Assembly (NCBI GenBank): GCA_025062415.1
Contig: JANXAH010000218.1
Coordinates: forward strand, 1-40,002
Source: Anaerolineae bacterium
Lineage (GTDB): Bacteria; Chloroflexota; Anaerolineae; B4-G1; DUEL01
Direction: 5' to 3'
Length of the DNA stretch: 40,002 nt
Positions 7,552 to 15,170 of the stretch are shown here, in pieces; position 1 is the stretch's first letter; every line of letters starts with the position of its first letter. A model generated the notes under the pieces. That model was not told the DNA's origin. It did not search any database and saw only the letters and a list, made by a program, of their open reading frames with translations. Position numbers and translations under genes: made by a program.

Positions 7552-7571
7552 AAACCACTTTCCAGAAAGCG

Positions 7572-8321
7572 ATGCCCACGCCTGTCAACCACCTGGTGAT
7601 GGCCCGCGAACTTCTGGAAAGCGGGCTGCTGCTCGGAGGCGCCCTTCGCCTCCTGCAGGCCCATCCAGGCCCCTTTATGCTGGGCCACACCGCCCCCGAC
7701 GTCCAGACCGTCAGCGGGCAGCGGCGGGAGGAGACCCACTTCTATACCCTCCCGCCCTCCCGCGAGGCCCCCGCCTATGAAGTCCTCCTTCAAACTTACC
7801 CGGCGCTGGCCCAGCCCGCCCGTCTATCTCCGCCCCATGCAGCCTTCCTCGCTGGCTACATGGCCCACCTGCTGGCCGATGAACTCTGGTGGCTGGAGAT
7901 TTTTCATCCTTACTTTGGCGCCGGGGCCGAGTGGGGCACATGGTCGGAGCGGCTCTTTCTCCACAACGTCCTGCGGACCTGGCTGGATTGGCAGGACCAG
8001 GCCCGGCTCAACGGGGAGGAGGCAGCCCTGCTGGCAGCCACAGAGCCCGCAGGGTGGCTCCCCTTTATCCGGGACGAGGACCTGCGGGCCTGGCGGGACG
8101 ACCTGGTGGAGCAACTCCGGCCGGGCCACCGCATCCGCACCGCGGAGGTCTTCGCCGCCCGGATGGAGGTCACCGCCGAGGAGATTGAAGAGGCGGCTCG
8201 CTCCCCGGAACGGATGGCCTACATCTTCCACCACGCGCCACCCGAGCAACTGGCCGCCTACCGGCGCCACGTCCTCCACCGCAGTGCCGACCTGGTGAAC
8301 TGGTATCTGGTTGGCAGATAA
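7572..8321 (+). CDS. Zinc-dependent phospholipase C-family protein
   Basis: A 249-residue protein, mainly helical. It begins with NHLVMA and continues with LGHTAPDVQ, ETHFYTLP, HAAFLAGYMAHLLADELWW and EIFHPYF. This spacing of His and Asp residues (NH, H..PD, THF, GYxxHLxxD) is that of the zinc-dependent phospholipase C family (PF00882), which includes metal-binding hydrolases of uncertain substrate. There is no signal peptide, so a cytoplasmic role is likely, unlike secreted clostridial phospholipases. It lies 20 bp after the SufB/D gene and 51 bp before iorA in one direction, but no functional link is evident. The ribosome-binding site before ATG 7572 is weak. Confidence 0.82.
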   Translation: MPTPVNHLVMARELLESGLLLGGALRLLQAHPGPFMLGHTAPDVQTVSGQRREETHFYTLPPSREAPAYEVLLQTYPALAQPARLSPPHAAFLAGYMAHLLADELWWLEIFHPYFGAGAEWGTWSERLFLHNVLRTWLDWQDQARLNGEEAALLAATEPAGWLPFIRDEDLRAWRDDLVEQLRPGHRIRTAEVFAARMEVTAEEIEEAARSPERMAYIFHHAPPEQLAAYRRHVLHRSADLVNWYLVGR

Positions 8322-8329
8322 GCATTCTT

Positions 8330-8351
8330 GGACAACTGCTCACAGTTGTCC
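8330..8351. repeat. Perfect stem-loop in the iorA leader
   Basis: GGACAACTG (8330-8338) pairs perfectly with CAGTTGTCC (8343-8351) around the loop CTCA. It sits 12 bp upstream of the iorA AAGGAGG. The same left arm recurs at 27017-27038. No T-tract follows, so it is unlikely to be a terminator. Confidence 0.75.
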
Positions 8352-8372
8352 TCCAGACCTCAAGGAGGTATC

Positions 8373-10259
8373 TTGACCCGAAAACTGCTGACTGGAAACG
8401 AAGCGCTGGCCCTGGGCGCGCTCCACGCAGGAATCCGGGTGGCGGCGGGCTACCCCGGCACTCCCTCCACCGGCGCGCTGGAGCATCTGCTGGCGGTCGC
8501 CCCGCCGGAGGTCCACGTGGAGTGGAGCGTCAACGAGAAGGTCGCCCTGGAGATCGCCGCCGGTGCCGCCTGGGCCGGACAGCGGGCCCTCTGCACGATG
8601 AAAATGTCCGGCCTGAACGTCGCCTCCGATTCCCTCTACTCCGTCGCCTACTCCGGCGTCGTCGGCGGGCTGGTCGTCTACGTCGCCGATGACCCCGGCG
8701 TCAGCGCGGGGATGTGTGAGCAGGACTCCCGGGGATTCGCACTTTTAGCGGACCTCCCCCTGCTGGACCCGCCGTCGGTCCCCGACGCCTACCGGCTGAC
8801 CCGCCTGGCCTTTGATCTCTCCGAAGCGGTTGGGACTCCCGTCCTGGTCCGTCTGACCACCGCCATCGCCCACTCCTCGGCGCCGGTGGAGGTGGGAGAG
8901 CCCCTGGGCCTCCCGCCCCGGGAGCCGCAACTGCTGCGGGATATCGCCCGCTTCACCAAGGCCGGCGCGGCGATCTGTATGCAACAACACCGGGACCTCA
9001 TCGCCCGGCTGGAACGGGCTGGGGAGTGGATTCGGGAGGCCGGCCTGAACATCATTGCCCTGGGCCATCGGGGCGGCCTGGGGATTATCGCGGGCGGCGT
9101 CCCCGTCTCTTATCTGGACGAAGGGCTCCAGTTCCTGGCCCCCTACGGCCTGGACCCGGAGGCCGTCTCCGTCCTGCGGGTTCTGGCTCCCCATCCCTTC
9201 CCAGACCAGGAGGTTCGGAGGCTTCTGGAACATGTCGGGGTTGTGCTGGTCCTGGAGGAACTGGAGCCCCATCTGGAGCGGTCCGTCTACGTGGCGGCCC
9301 AGCAGGCGGGCTTTGCGGGCCGCATCGTGGGCAAACTGGACGGGACGCTCCCCCGGGTGGGGGAGTACGACGTCCGGCACGTGGTGCAGGGAATCGCAAA
9401 GGCACTGGGGTTGGCGCTCCCAGCCGACCTCTTCACCGCAGACGAAGGCCCCGAACGGCTGGCCGCGCCCCGCCCCATCACCGTCTGCCCTGGCTGTCCC
9501 CACCGGGGGACCTTCATCGCCCTTCAGCGGGCCATCCGACGCTCCGGATACCGGCGGGACCAGGTGATGGTGACGGGGGACATCGGTTGCACCATCCTGG
9601 GGATGAACCCGCCCTTTGAGGTCGTCTGGAATGAAGTTGCGATGGGGGCCAGCATCGGGCTGGCCCAGGGCTACGTCCACGCGGGAGTCCAGACGCCAGT
9701 GATCGCCACCATCGGCGACTCCACCTTCTTCCACGCGGGCATCCCGGCCCTGATCAACGCCGTCCAGTACGAGGTTCCCCTCACTGTCATCGTGATGGAC
9801 AATGGCTGGACAGCGATGACGGGAATGCAATTTAACCCTGGCACGGACGCGGCCCTTCAGCCCTCCGGCAACCGGCGGGTGGACCTGGCCCGACTCATCC
9901 CCGCGCTGGGGGTGGACCACTTCTTTGAAGTGGACCCCTTTGATCTGGATGGGACCACTGCGGTCATCCAGCGCGCGCTGACACTGCCGGGCGTCAAGGT
10001 TATCCTGGCCCGTCAGGAATGCGCCATTCAGGCCGGACGGCGAGGGCTTCGGGCCGGGCGGGTCCAGGTCGTCCCCGAACACTGTAACCTCTGCCGGGTC
10101 TGTATCCTGCAGACGGGATGTCCGGCCATTGAGTTGGGGACGGAGGCCATCCACATAGACCCGGCCCTCTGCTATGGCTGTGGGCTCTGTGCCCAGGTCT
10201 GCCAGCGAGGGGCGATCCTCCGCGCCGAGCGGACCTTCTCGGAAACAGGACGCGGATAA
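8373..10259 (+). CDS. iorA: Indolepyruvate:ferredoxin oxidoreductase alpha subunit
   Basis: A 628-residue protein that oxidatively decarboxylates aryl pyruvates (from aromatic amino acids) to aryl acyl-CoA, reducing ferredoxin. TTG 8373 is chosen because AAGGAGG lies just upstream; the frame also runs back to 8328. The N-terminal pyrimidine-binding domain has GYPGTPS and WSVNEKVALEIAAG. The TPP-binding domain has CPGCPHRGTF, GDIGCTILG and IGDSTFFHAG, then MDNGWTAMTG. The C-terminus holds a ferredoxin-like pair of 4Fe-4S motifs, CNLCRVCILQTGC and CYGCGLCAQVC. Its iorB partner follows after 167 bp. The last residues (GRG) and the stop fall in a dispersed repeat. Strong assignment; implies anaerobic amino acid use or the reverse reductive reaction. 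Confidence 0.96.
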   Translation: MTRKLLTGNEALALGALHAGIRVAAGYPGTPSTGALEHLLAVAPPEVHVEWSVNEKVALEIAAGAAWAGQRALCTMKMSGLNVASDSLYSVAYSGVVGGLVVYVADDPGVSAGMCEQDSRGFALLADLPLLDPPSVPDAYRLTRLAFDLSEAVGTPVLVRLTTAIAHSSAPVEVGEPLGLPPREPQLLRDIARFTKAGAAICMQQHRDLIARLERAGEWIREAGLNIIALGHRGGLGIIAGGVPVSYLDEGLQFLAPYGLDPEAVSVLRVLAPHPFPDQEVRRLLEHVGVVLVLEELEPHLERSVYVAAQQAGFAGRIVGKLDGTLPRVGEYDVRHVVQGIAKALGLALPADLFTADEGPERLAAPRPITVCPGCPHRGTFIALQRAIRRSGYRRDQVMVTGDIGCTILGMNPPFEVVWNEVAMGASIGLAQGYVHAGVQTPVIATIGDSTFFHAGIPALINAVQYEVPLTVIVMDNGWTAMTGMQFNPGTDAALQPSGNRRVDLARLIPALGVDHFFEVDPFDLDGTTAVIQRALTLPGVKVILARQECAIQAGRRGLRAGRVQVVPEHCNLCRVCILQTGCPAIELGTEAIHIDPALCYGCGLCAQVCQRGAILRAERTFSETGRG

Positions 10260-10287
10260 ACGCTGATGAACGCGGATGGGCGCGGAT
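10248..10287. repeat. Dispersed GCGGAT-type repeat at the iorA 3' end
   Basis: Tandem degenerate copies of a GGACGCGGATRAACGC motif. The first copy encodes the last two and a half codons and the TAA of iorA. The same string (GGACGCGGATGAACGCAGAT) ends hpt at 23023-23042. Such repeats are common in environmental Chloroflexota-like genomes. Confidence 0.75.
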
Positions 10288-10426
10288 ATTTTTCTCAACG
10301 CAGAGGGCGCAGGGGGCACAGAGAGTCAAAAATTTTCTCACTCTGCGGTTCTGATCAGAGATGCCACGGGCCGAAAGGCCAAGGCCATCTCTACCTTCAG
10401 GCGGCACAGACAGGAGAAAGCCAGAA
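10288..10426. other. iorA-iorB spacer with repeat debris and a stem-loop
   Basis: No gene is seen. It contains CAACGCAGAGGGCGCAGGGGG-like dispersed-repeat sequence near 10298-10320. A hairpin (GAGATGCC...GGCCATCTC, 10358-10391) carries GGCC-GAAA-GGCC inside. The spacer is unusually long for two subunits of one enzyme and looks like a later insertion. Confidence 0.5.
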
Positions 10427-11008
10427 ATGTACGATGTCTACCTCATCGGGGTTGGCGGACAGGGGTTGTTGACCATCGGGGAGGTTCTGGCCGAAGCGGC
10501 GACGCGGCTGGGAATGCCCGTTCACCTCTACCCCTACAAGGGGATGGCCCAGCGGGGCGGGCTGGTTAGAGCCCAGTTGCGGCTGGGCCGGGAGGCTGCG
10601 GGCCCCAACATCCCCCCGCGCGGCGCGGACCTGGTCTTGGCGATGGAGGTCTCGGAAGCGCTGCGGGCGGTTCGGTTTCTGAAACCGGGGGGCGAGTTTC
10701 TGCTCTACGGGGAACAGTGGTTGCCGACGGCAGTGATGCTGGGCAAGGCCCCCTATCCTTCCCTGGAGGCGGTGCTGGACGCTGTTCGCACGGCGGGAGG
10801 TCATCCTCTCTACCTGCCACCGGACGGATGCCCGGTGGACGAAGGGGGGCCGCTTCCGGCCAACATCTACGTGCTGGGGGCGGCGGTGGGCCGGACTCGT
10901 CTGGGGGGGTATATCCCGCCGGAGGCGGTGGAGGAGGTCCTGCGGGGCTGGCGGGCGGCGGAGCGCAACCTGGCGGCGTTTCGCGCTGGCCTGGCCGCAA
11001 AGCCGTAG
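10427..11008 (+). CDS. iorB: Indolepyruvate:ferredoxin oxidoreductase beta (gamma-type) subunit
   Basis: A 193-residue protein starting at MYDVYLIGVGGQGLLT. GVGGQG near residue 8 and KGMAQRGGLVRAQLRLG near 42 are hallmarks of the 2-oxoacid:acceptor oxidoreductase gamma domain (POR). It forms the small subunit with IorA and carries part of the CoA and domain-closing function. GGAGAAAG lies upstream of ATG 10427; the frame remains open to 10361 but has no family similarity there. The gene is separated from iorA by a repeat-containing spacer. It ends six bases before a huge G/C hairpin, next to the convergent dgt gene. Confidence 0.93.
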   Translation: MYDVYLIGVGGQGLLTIGEVLAEAATRLGMPVHLYPYKGMAQRGGLVRAQLRLGREAAGPNIPPRGADLVLAMEVSEALRAVRFLKPGGEFLLYGEQWLPTAVMLGKAPYPSLEAVLDAVRTAGGHPLYLPPDGCPVDEGGPLPANIYVLGAAVGRTRLGGYIPPEAVEEVLRGWRAAERNLAAFRAGLAAKP

Positions 11009-11013
11009 GGACA

Positions 11014-11087
11014 ATGCGGCGGGGGGGGGGGGGCGGCGGGCGGGGGGCGCCCCCCCCCCCCCCCCGCCCCCCCCCCCCCCGCCGCAT
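11014..11087. terminator. Very GC-rich stem between convergent iorB and dgt
   Basis: ATGCGGC plus 13 G (11014-11033) pairs with 14 C plus GCCGCAT (11067-11087), about 20 bp, with a further G/C-rich interior. It lies between two convergent genes and probably ends both transcripts. The homopolymers are prone to sequencing length errors, so base counts may be off. Confidence 0.7.
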
Positions 11088-11098
11088 CGTTCTCCCCA

Positions 11099-12253
11099 TC
11101 AGACCCGCTCGTAGGGGTCAAACATCTTGGCATATTCCTGCAGGGCAAAGCGATCCGTCATCCCCGCGATGTAGTCGCAGACAACGCGGTAGAGGTCCCC
11201 ATCCTCCCCAATGCGGGCCTGGACCTCCAGAGGCAACTGAGCCGGCTCCGAAACGTAGGCCTGAAAGAGTTCCGTCACCACCCGCTCCGCCTTCTTCTGC
11301 ATCCGGATGACCCGCGGGTGGCGGTAGAGCCGTTCCAGAAGGAAGGCTTTCAGTTCCCGGTTCATCCGCTGGACTTCGGGGGAGAAGGCAACGACATTCT
11401 CCGGAAGTTGACGAACCGCCTCCGGAGAGTCGGGCTTCCAGAGGTCCAGCCGTCGGCTCGTCTCAGTCAATAGGTCGGTGACCAGAAGGCCAATGAGCCG
11501 CCGGATGAGCCGGTGGCGAATCAGGTCGGTGAAGGAATCGCCCTTCCAGCCGATGCTCTCCTTGAGTTGCTCCCACCAGGCAATTCCCTCCAGGTCGCGC
11601 GGGGTAATGAGGCCGGAGCGGAGGCCATCGTCCAGATCGTGGGCTGTATAGGCGATCTCGTCGGCAGGGTTAGCCAACTGTGCTTCCAGCGTCCCCCGTT
11701 TTTCTGGCTCAAACCCCGTTGCGTCCGCAACGTCGTAGTCCGTCTCGTGCTTGACAATACCCTCCCGAACCTCCCAGGTCAAGTTCAGGCCGCGAAAGTC
11801 GGGGAAGCGCTGCTCCAGGAAGTCCACGATGCGCAGGCTCTGACGGTTGTGATCAAAGCCGCCGTGGTCGGCCATCAGCGCGTTGAGCGTCGCCTCCCCC
11901 GCGTGACCGAAGGGGGGATGTCCCAGGTCGTGGGCCAGACAGATGGCCTCCACCAGGTCCTCGTTGGCCCCCAGGGCTCGCGCCATCGTCCGCCCGATCT
12001 GCATCACCTCCAGCGTGTGGGTCAAGCGGGTGCGGTAGTAATCGCCTTCGTAGATGATGAAGACCTGGGTTTTGTACTCCAGGCGGCGGAACGCAGTCGT
12101 GTGGAGGATGCGGTCCCGGTCCCGCTGGAAGGCGGTGCGGTAGGGGTGCTCATCCTCCGGGAAGGACCGGCCGCGGGATTCCCGACTCTTAAAGCCGTAG
12201 GGGGCCAGGAAACGGGCCTCGTGTTCCTCATAGTCCTCGCGCCGCAGGAACAT
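11099..12253 (-). CDS. dgt: Deoxyguanosinetriphosphate triphosphohydrolase-like protein
   Basis: A 384-residue HD-domain protein that would cleave dGTP or other dNTPs to the nucleoside and triphosphate, adjusting the DNA precursor pool. Motifs in order: PYRTAFQRDRDRILHTTAFRRLEYKTQVF, shown here only as a region near 37-65; RTRLTHTLEV with the first metal His; AHDLGHPPFGHAGE with the HD pair; and ADEIAYTAHDLDDGL with the last Asp. This order is the dGTPase family, and the length is normal for the shorter type-2 form. A strong GAGGAGG precedes the ATG. It lies downstream of arsC on the same strand after 85 bp. The substrate range (dGTP alone or many dNTPs) cannot be read from sequence. Confidence 0.93.
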   Translation of the reverse strand: MFLRREDYEEHEARFLAPYGFKSRESRGRSFPEDEHPYRTAFQRDRDRILHTTAFRRLEYKTQVFIIYEGDYYRTRLTHTLEVMQIGRTMARALGANEDLVEAICLAHDLGHPPFGHAGEATLNALMADHGGFDHNRQSLRIVDFLEQRFPDFRGLNLTWEVREGIVKHETDYDVADATGFEPEKRGTLEAQLANPADEIAYTAHDLDDGLRSGLITPRDLEGIAWWEQLKESIGWKGDSFTDLIRHRLIRRLIGLLVTDLLTETSRRLDLWKPDSPEAVRQLPENVVAFSPEVQRMNRELKAFLLERLYRHPRVIRMQKKAERVVTELFQAYVSEPAQLPLEVQARIGEDGDLYRVVCDYIAGMTDRFALQEYAKMFDPYERV

Positions 12254-12338
12254 CGTGAGCCTCCTCTGGAGCGCAGGATGAAATCTCGGGCGACACTTCG
12301 TGACTTTGGAAAAAACCTTGCACGAGATGGATCTTGCG

Positions 12339-12803
12339 CTACGCTGGTTTCAAGAAAAATCCAGGCGAGGCTGGTTTTGCGTCCGAGTGCTCCTCCCGCA
12401 GATAACGGAGGACCTTCTCCTGGATACTGTCGCGCACCCGGCGGAAGGCCTCCATTCGGTCTTCCAGAAGGCCCTCAGCCGCAGCAGGGTCGGGGAATCC
12501 CATGTGGATAGCCTTCCCTGGCCCCAGCCAGGCAGGACACTCCTGGGCTGCGCTGTCGCAGAGGGTAATGACCACGTCAAAAGATTGAGTGCGGAACTCC
12601 TCCACCGACTTGGAGCGCTGATGGGAGATGTCTATCCCCAACTCCTGCATCGCCTGGACGGCCAGGGGATGGACATATCCGGAGGGATGGGTGCCCGCGG
12701 AGTACGCTTCCCACTGGTCGCCCAGGAAGTGGTTCACCAGTCCTTCCGCCATCTGGCTGCGGGCGGAGTTGCCGGTACAGAGAAAGAGCACTCGCCGTTT
12801 CAT
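12339..12803 (-). CDS. arsC: Arsenate reductase, thioredoxin-coupled
   Basis: A 154-residue low-molecular-weight phosphatase-fold protein. The P-loop is LCTGNSARS with nucleophile Cys9, and the other two redox cysteines are Cys82 and Cys89 in ITLCDSAAQECP. Three cysteines with this spacing match the thioredoxin-linked ArsC of Gram-positive type (Cys10, Cys82, Cys89), which reduces arsenate to arsenite in the cytoplasm. GFPDPA corresponds to the family FxDP loop. A GGGAGG site lies upstream of the ATG. No arsB, acr3 or arsR gene adjoins it, so export of arsenite would rely on genes elsewhere. It lies just past the terminator of the rplT operon and must have its own promoter, which I could not place. 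Confidence 0.93.
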   Translation of the reverse strand: MKRRVLFLCTGNSARSQMAEGLVNHFLGDQWEAYSAGTHPSGYVHPLAVQAMQELGIDISHQRSKSVEEFRTQSFDVVITLCDSAAQECPAWLGPGKAIHMGFPDPAAAEGLLEDRMEAFRRVRDSIQEKVLRYLREEHSDAKPASPGFFLKPA

Positions 12804-12858
12804 AGGGTGCCTCCCAAACTCCTGTCCGGCCGCTCAGAAGAGGGCCAGCAAAATAATG

Positions 12859-12886
12859 AAAAAGGGGCCCTGTAGGGCCCCTTTTT
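12859..12886 (-). terminator. Rho-independent terminator of infC-rpmI-rplT
   Basis: AAAAAGGGGCCC pairs perfectly with GGGCCCCTTTTT around the loop TGTA. On the minus strand a T-run follows the GC stem, 30 bp after the rplT stop. The mirror A-run makes it work in both directions in principle. Confidence 0.9.
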
Positions 12887-12915
12887 CGGATTCCGCTCAT
12901 TGCTCCACTCGCCTC

Positions 12916-13275
12916 TTATGCCGCGGGCAGGGCCTCCCGCGCGACCTCGGCCAGACGGGCAAAGGTCGGGGCGTCCCGAACCGCGAGGTCGGCCAGGATT
13001 TTGCGGTCCAGCGCGACGCCGGCCCGTTTCAGGCCCGCGATGAACTGGCTGTAGGAAAGCCCGTGCAGACGGGCCGCCGCGTTGATCCGCACAATCCACA
13101 GTCGCCGCAGGTCCCGCCGCCGCTGCCGGCGGTGCCGGTAGGCATACCAGAGGGCCTTCATCCAGGCCTCGTTGGCCCGCCGCCAGAGGCGATGGCGCGT
13201 GCCGTAGTACCCCTTGGTCTGGCGGATGATTTTCTTGTGACGACGACGGGTTTTGGGTCCTCCTTTGACTCTCAC
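12916..13275 (-). CDS. rplT: 50S ribosomal protein L20
   Basis: A 119-residue, strongly basic protein, the normal length of L20. It opens [16 protein letters not shown] and contains [17 protein letters not shown] and [20 protein letters not shown], all signature stretches of L20, which binds 23S rRNA early in large-subunit assembly. GTG at 13275 is the start, four bases after the rpmI stop, so translation is probably coupled. In E. coli L20 represses its own operon by binding the mRNA; no equivalent structure is obvious here. It is followed by a clear terminator. Third gene of infC-rpmI-rplT. Confidence 0.97.
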   Translation of the reverse strand: MRVKGGPKTRRRHKKIIRQTKGYYGTRHRLWRRANEAWMKALWYAYRHRRQRRRDLRRLWIVRINAAARLHGLSYSQFIAGLKRAGVALDRKILADLAVRDAPTFARLAEVAREALPAA

Positions 13276-13279
13276 GGCC

Positions 13280-13501
13280 TCATTTCCCCTTCTCTCGCAG
13301 ATATGGTGCCAGGCGCATCACCCGCTTGCGGTCCGCCGGCGCTTCCACGACCAGCATTTCGTCGTAGAGCCGCTTGGCCCGCGCGCTTTTCTTCCGCCGC
13401 AGGTGGGATTTCCCCTGTTTGGTACGCATCAGTTGACCTTTGCCGCCCTTGCTGATACGGAACCGTTTGGATGTCGCTTTGTGCGTTCGGATCTTCGGCA
13501 C
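13280..13501 (-). CDS. rpmI: 50S ribosomal protein L35
   Basis: A 73-residue basic protein starting [15 protein letters not shown] and containing [14 protein letters not shown], the standard L35 signatures. The length is slightly above the usual 64-66 because of a C-terminal extension ([14 protein letters not shown]). GTG at 13501 is preceded by GGAGGG. The gene lies between infC and rplT, the common bacterial order. A perfect 17-bp stem-loop in the infC-rpmI gap could tune its expression separately. Confidence 0.96.
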   Translation of the reverse strand: MPKIRTHKATSKRFRISKGGKGQLMRTKQGKSHLRRKKSARAKRLYDEMLVVEAPADRKRVMRLAPYLREKGK

Positions 13502-13547
13502 GGAACCCTTCCCTCCCAGAAAGGTGTCTATTCAACCCATATATGGA

Positions 13548-13584
13548 GGGATTTTGCGGCGGCCTCTGGCCGCCGCAAAATCCC
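13548..13584. repeat. Perfect 17-bp stem-loop between infC and rpmI
   Basis: GGGATTTTGCGGCGGCC (13548-13564) pairs with its exact complement (13568-13584) around a 3-nt loop. It is inside an operon, so it is not expected to end all transcription. It belongs to the TTTGCGGCGG hairpin family seen at many junctions in this window. Confidence 0.9.
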
Positions 13585-13625
13585 CTGCCCTTTCCTGCTC
13601 CTGCTATAGCCCAAAGGGCGCAAGA

Positions 13626-14180
13626 TCAGGACTTTTTCGGTTTAGGTGCCAGAATCATCAGCATCGTCCGGCCTTCCATATCGGGGGCCTGCTCCACGAC
13701 GGCAACATCGGCCAGGGCTTTCGCCACTTCCTGCAGTTGCTCCATCGCCAATTCCGGATAAGTGATCTCTCGCCCCCGGAAGCGAACCCGGACCTTAACT
13801 TTCATCCCCTCTTCCAGCCAGCGGCGAGCATCCCGGATTTTGATGTCCCGATCGTGTTCATCGGTCTTGGGCCGCAGGCGGATTTCTTTCACCTCCACCT
13901 GCTTCTGGGCCTTCCGAGCCTCCCGCTCTTTCTTGGTCTGCTCGTAGATGAACTTCCCGAAATCCACAATCCGGACTACAGGCGGATTCGCACTGGGTGC
14001 GATTTCCACCAGGTCCAGATTAGCCCGACGGGCCTGCTCCAGGGCCTCCTGCAAGGAGACAACCCCCAGATGTTCCCGGTTCGGACCGATCAGCCGAACC
14101 TGCGGCGCCTGAATCTCGTGGTTAACCCGATACGCAGAACGCAGGTCTTTTTTGAACTTTTTGGGTGGTCTTCGTTTGAT
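13626..14180 (-). CDS. infC: Translation initiation factor IF-3, start codon ATC
   Basis: A 184-residue IF-3. The first ATG/GTG/TTG-type codon in frame (TTG at 14054) would remove 42 conserved residues. Upstream to the in-frame stop the only start consistent with the family is ATC at 14180-14178, giving IKRRPPKKFKKDLRSAYRVN, then the conserved APQVRLIGPN region. GAGG lies five bases before it. IF-3 discriminates against non-standard start codons, and in E. coli infC begins with AUU to allow feedback. ATC here would serve the same purpose. Later motifs are DLVEIAPSANPPVVRI, DFGKFIYEQTKKE and the C-terminal RNA-binding half. First gene of infC-rpmI-rplT. Confidence 0.93.
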   Translation of the reverse strand: MKRRPPKKFKKDLRSAYRVNHEIQAPQVRLIGPNREHLGVVSLQEALEQARRANLDLVEIAPSANPPVVRIVDFGKFIYEQTKKEREARKAQKQVEVKEIRLRPKTDEHDRDIKIRDARRWLEEGMKVKVRVRFRGREITYPELAMEQLQEVAKALADVAVVEQAPDMEGRTMLMILAPKPKKS

Positions 14181-14230
14181 GGTGCCCTCGCTTCCGCTGA
14201 AGATTCTGGCGTTTTCTGCAAGCGGGGATT

Positions 14231-14259
14231 ATCATAACACAAGATGCCCAAGGTGTCAA
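14231..14259 (-). promoter_or_regulatory. Sigma-A promoter of infC-rpmI-rplT
   Basis: On the minus strand TTGACA (14259-14254) is followed by a 17-bp spacer and TATGAT (14236-14231), a near-consensus promoter. Transcription should begin around 14224, giving a leader of about 45 nt before the ATC start. Confidence 0.88.
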
Positions 14260-14328
14260 ATGGTAGTATCACTTTCGGGCAAGGATTTCTGCGATGGCAC
14301 TACTACCTCCATCGGAACAGCCATGTCC

Positions 14329-14356
14329 TTGCCAAAAAGAGAAAGCAGGTTAAAAT
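14329..14356 (+). promoter_or_regulatory. Possible promoter of the DUF4013 gene
   Basis: TTGCCA (14329-14334), a 16-bp spacer and TAAAAT (14351-14356) lie about 72 bp before the ATG. Both hexamers match consensus at five of six positions. Confidence 0.5.
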
Positions 14357-14428
14357 GGGAACATCCGTGTATCCTGCCAGGGAAAATACTGCTCCCATAG
14401 CCGCTGTCTTGTCTACGAGGAGGCACCT

Positions 14429-15160
14429 ATGTCCCGAAGCGCTCTGTCTGAACTGAAAACTCTTCTCCGCTTCCCCTTTCAGGGGCCCGACTGGTCCAAT
14501 CGGTTCATGATTGGCTCCGCTCTGCTTTTCGCAGGTTGGGTGGTCCCTCTTCTGCCGGCTCTCTTTGTCTATGGTTATGCGGTAGAACTGATGCGCCGGG
14601 TCATACAAGGGGAAGACCCGGAGTTGCCGCCCTGGCAGGATTGGGGTCGGCTTTTCACCGATGGCCTTCGCGCCTTCGTCGTGGCTTTCGTCTACCTGCT
14701 CCCCGGAACGGTTCTTTACTTTGGCGGGATCGGGTTCTACTACATCTCTTTCCTCATAATGGCTGTGTTTCAACCCCAGGACCCTCCCACTGGGCTTTTC
14801 CTGCTGGCATTGGCGGCGCTGTTTCTTGGCTTATTCCTGGGGTCTCTGCTCTACCTGTTGGGCGGGCTCCCTCTCCCCGCGGCCCTTGCCCACTTCGTCT
14901 CGGAAGACCGGCTGGCCGCAGCCTTTCACTTCCGCCGCTGGTGGACAGTACTCCGCAACCGGGGCTGGGAGTACCTGGCCGCCTGGCTTCTGCTCCTGGG
15001 AATCGCTGTGGCGGCATACTTGATTTTGATGCTTCCGTACTATACAATCTGCCTGTGCTGGCTGGTTCCCTTCCTGATGATCCCTGTGGCCTTCTATCTG
15101 ACTGTCGTCGCAGCGGCCCTGTTTGGGATAGTGTGGAGGGAATGTCAGACGCAAAGTTGA
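14429..15160 (+). CDS. DUF4013 integral membrane protein
   Basis: A 243-residue protein with about six membrane spans. The N-terminal part ends in GYAVELMRRVIQGEDPELPPWQDW, described here as the GY-x-R-x-x-x-G-x-x-PELPPW block near 48-70, followed by LFTDGLRAF. That block is characteristic of DUF4013, a widely distributed but uncharacterised membrane family. The GAGGAGG site before ATG 14429 is strong. It lies 10 bp before a TyrA-like dehydrogenase gene, and a glycosyltransferase follows, so the three probably share a transcript. A role in envelope function is only a guess from context. Confidence 0.88.
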   Translation: MSRSALSELKTLLRFPFQGPDWSNRFMIGSALLFAGWVVPLLPALFVYGYAVELMRRVIQGEDPELPPWQDWGRLFTDGLRAFVVAFVYLLPGTVLYFGGIGFYYISFLIMAVFQPQDPPTGLFLLALAALFLGLFLGSLLYLLGGLPLPAALAHFVSEDRLAAAFHFRRWWTVLRNRGWEYLAAWLLLLGIAVAAYLILMLPYYTICLCWLVPFLMIPVAFYLTVVAAALFGIVWRECQTQS

Positions 15161-15170
15161 CAGGAGGAAT

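Noticed and set aside
8745-10319. Long minus-strand frame of 524 codons
   Set aside because: It is antisense to iorA, which has all TPP and 4Fe-4S motifs.
14054-14056. TTG at 14054 as the infC start
   Set aside because: It would delete the conserved APQVRLIGPN region of IF-3.
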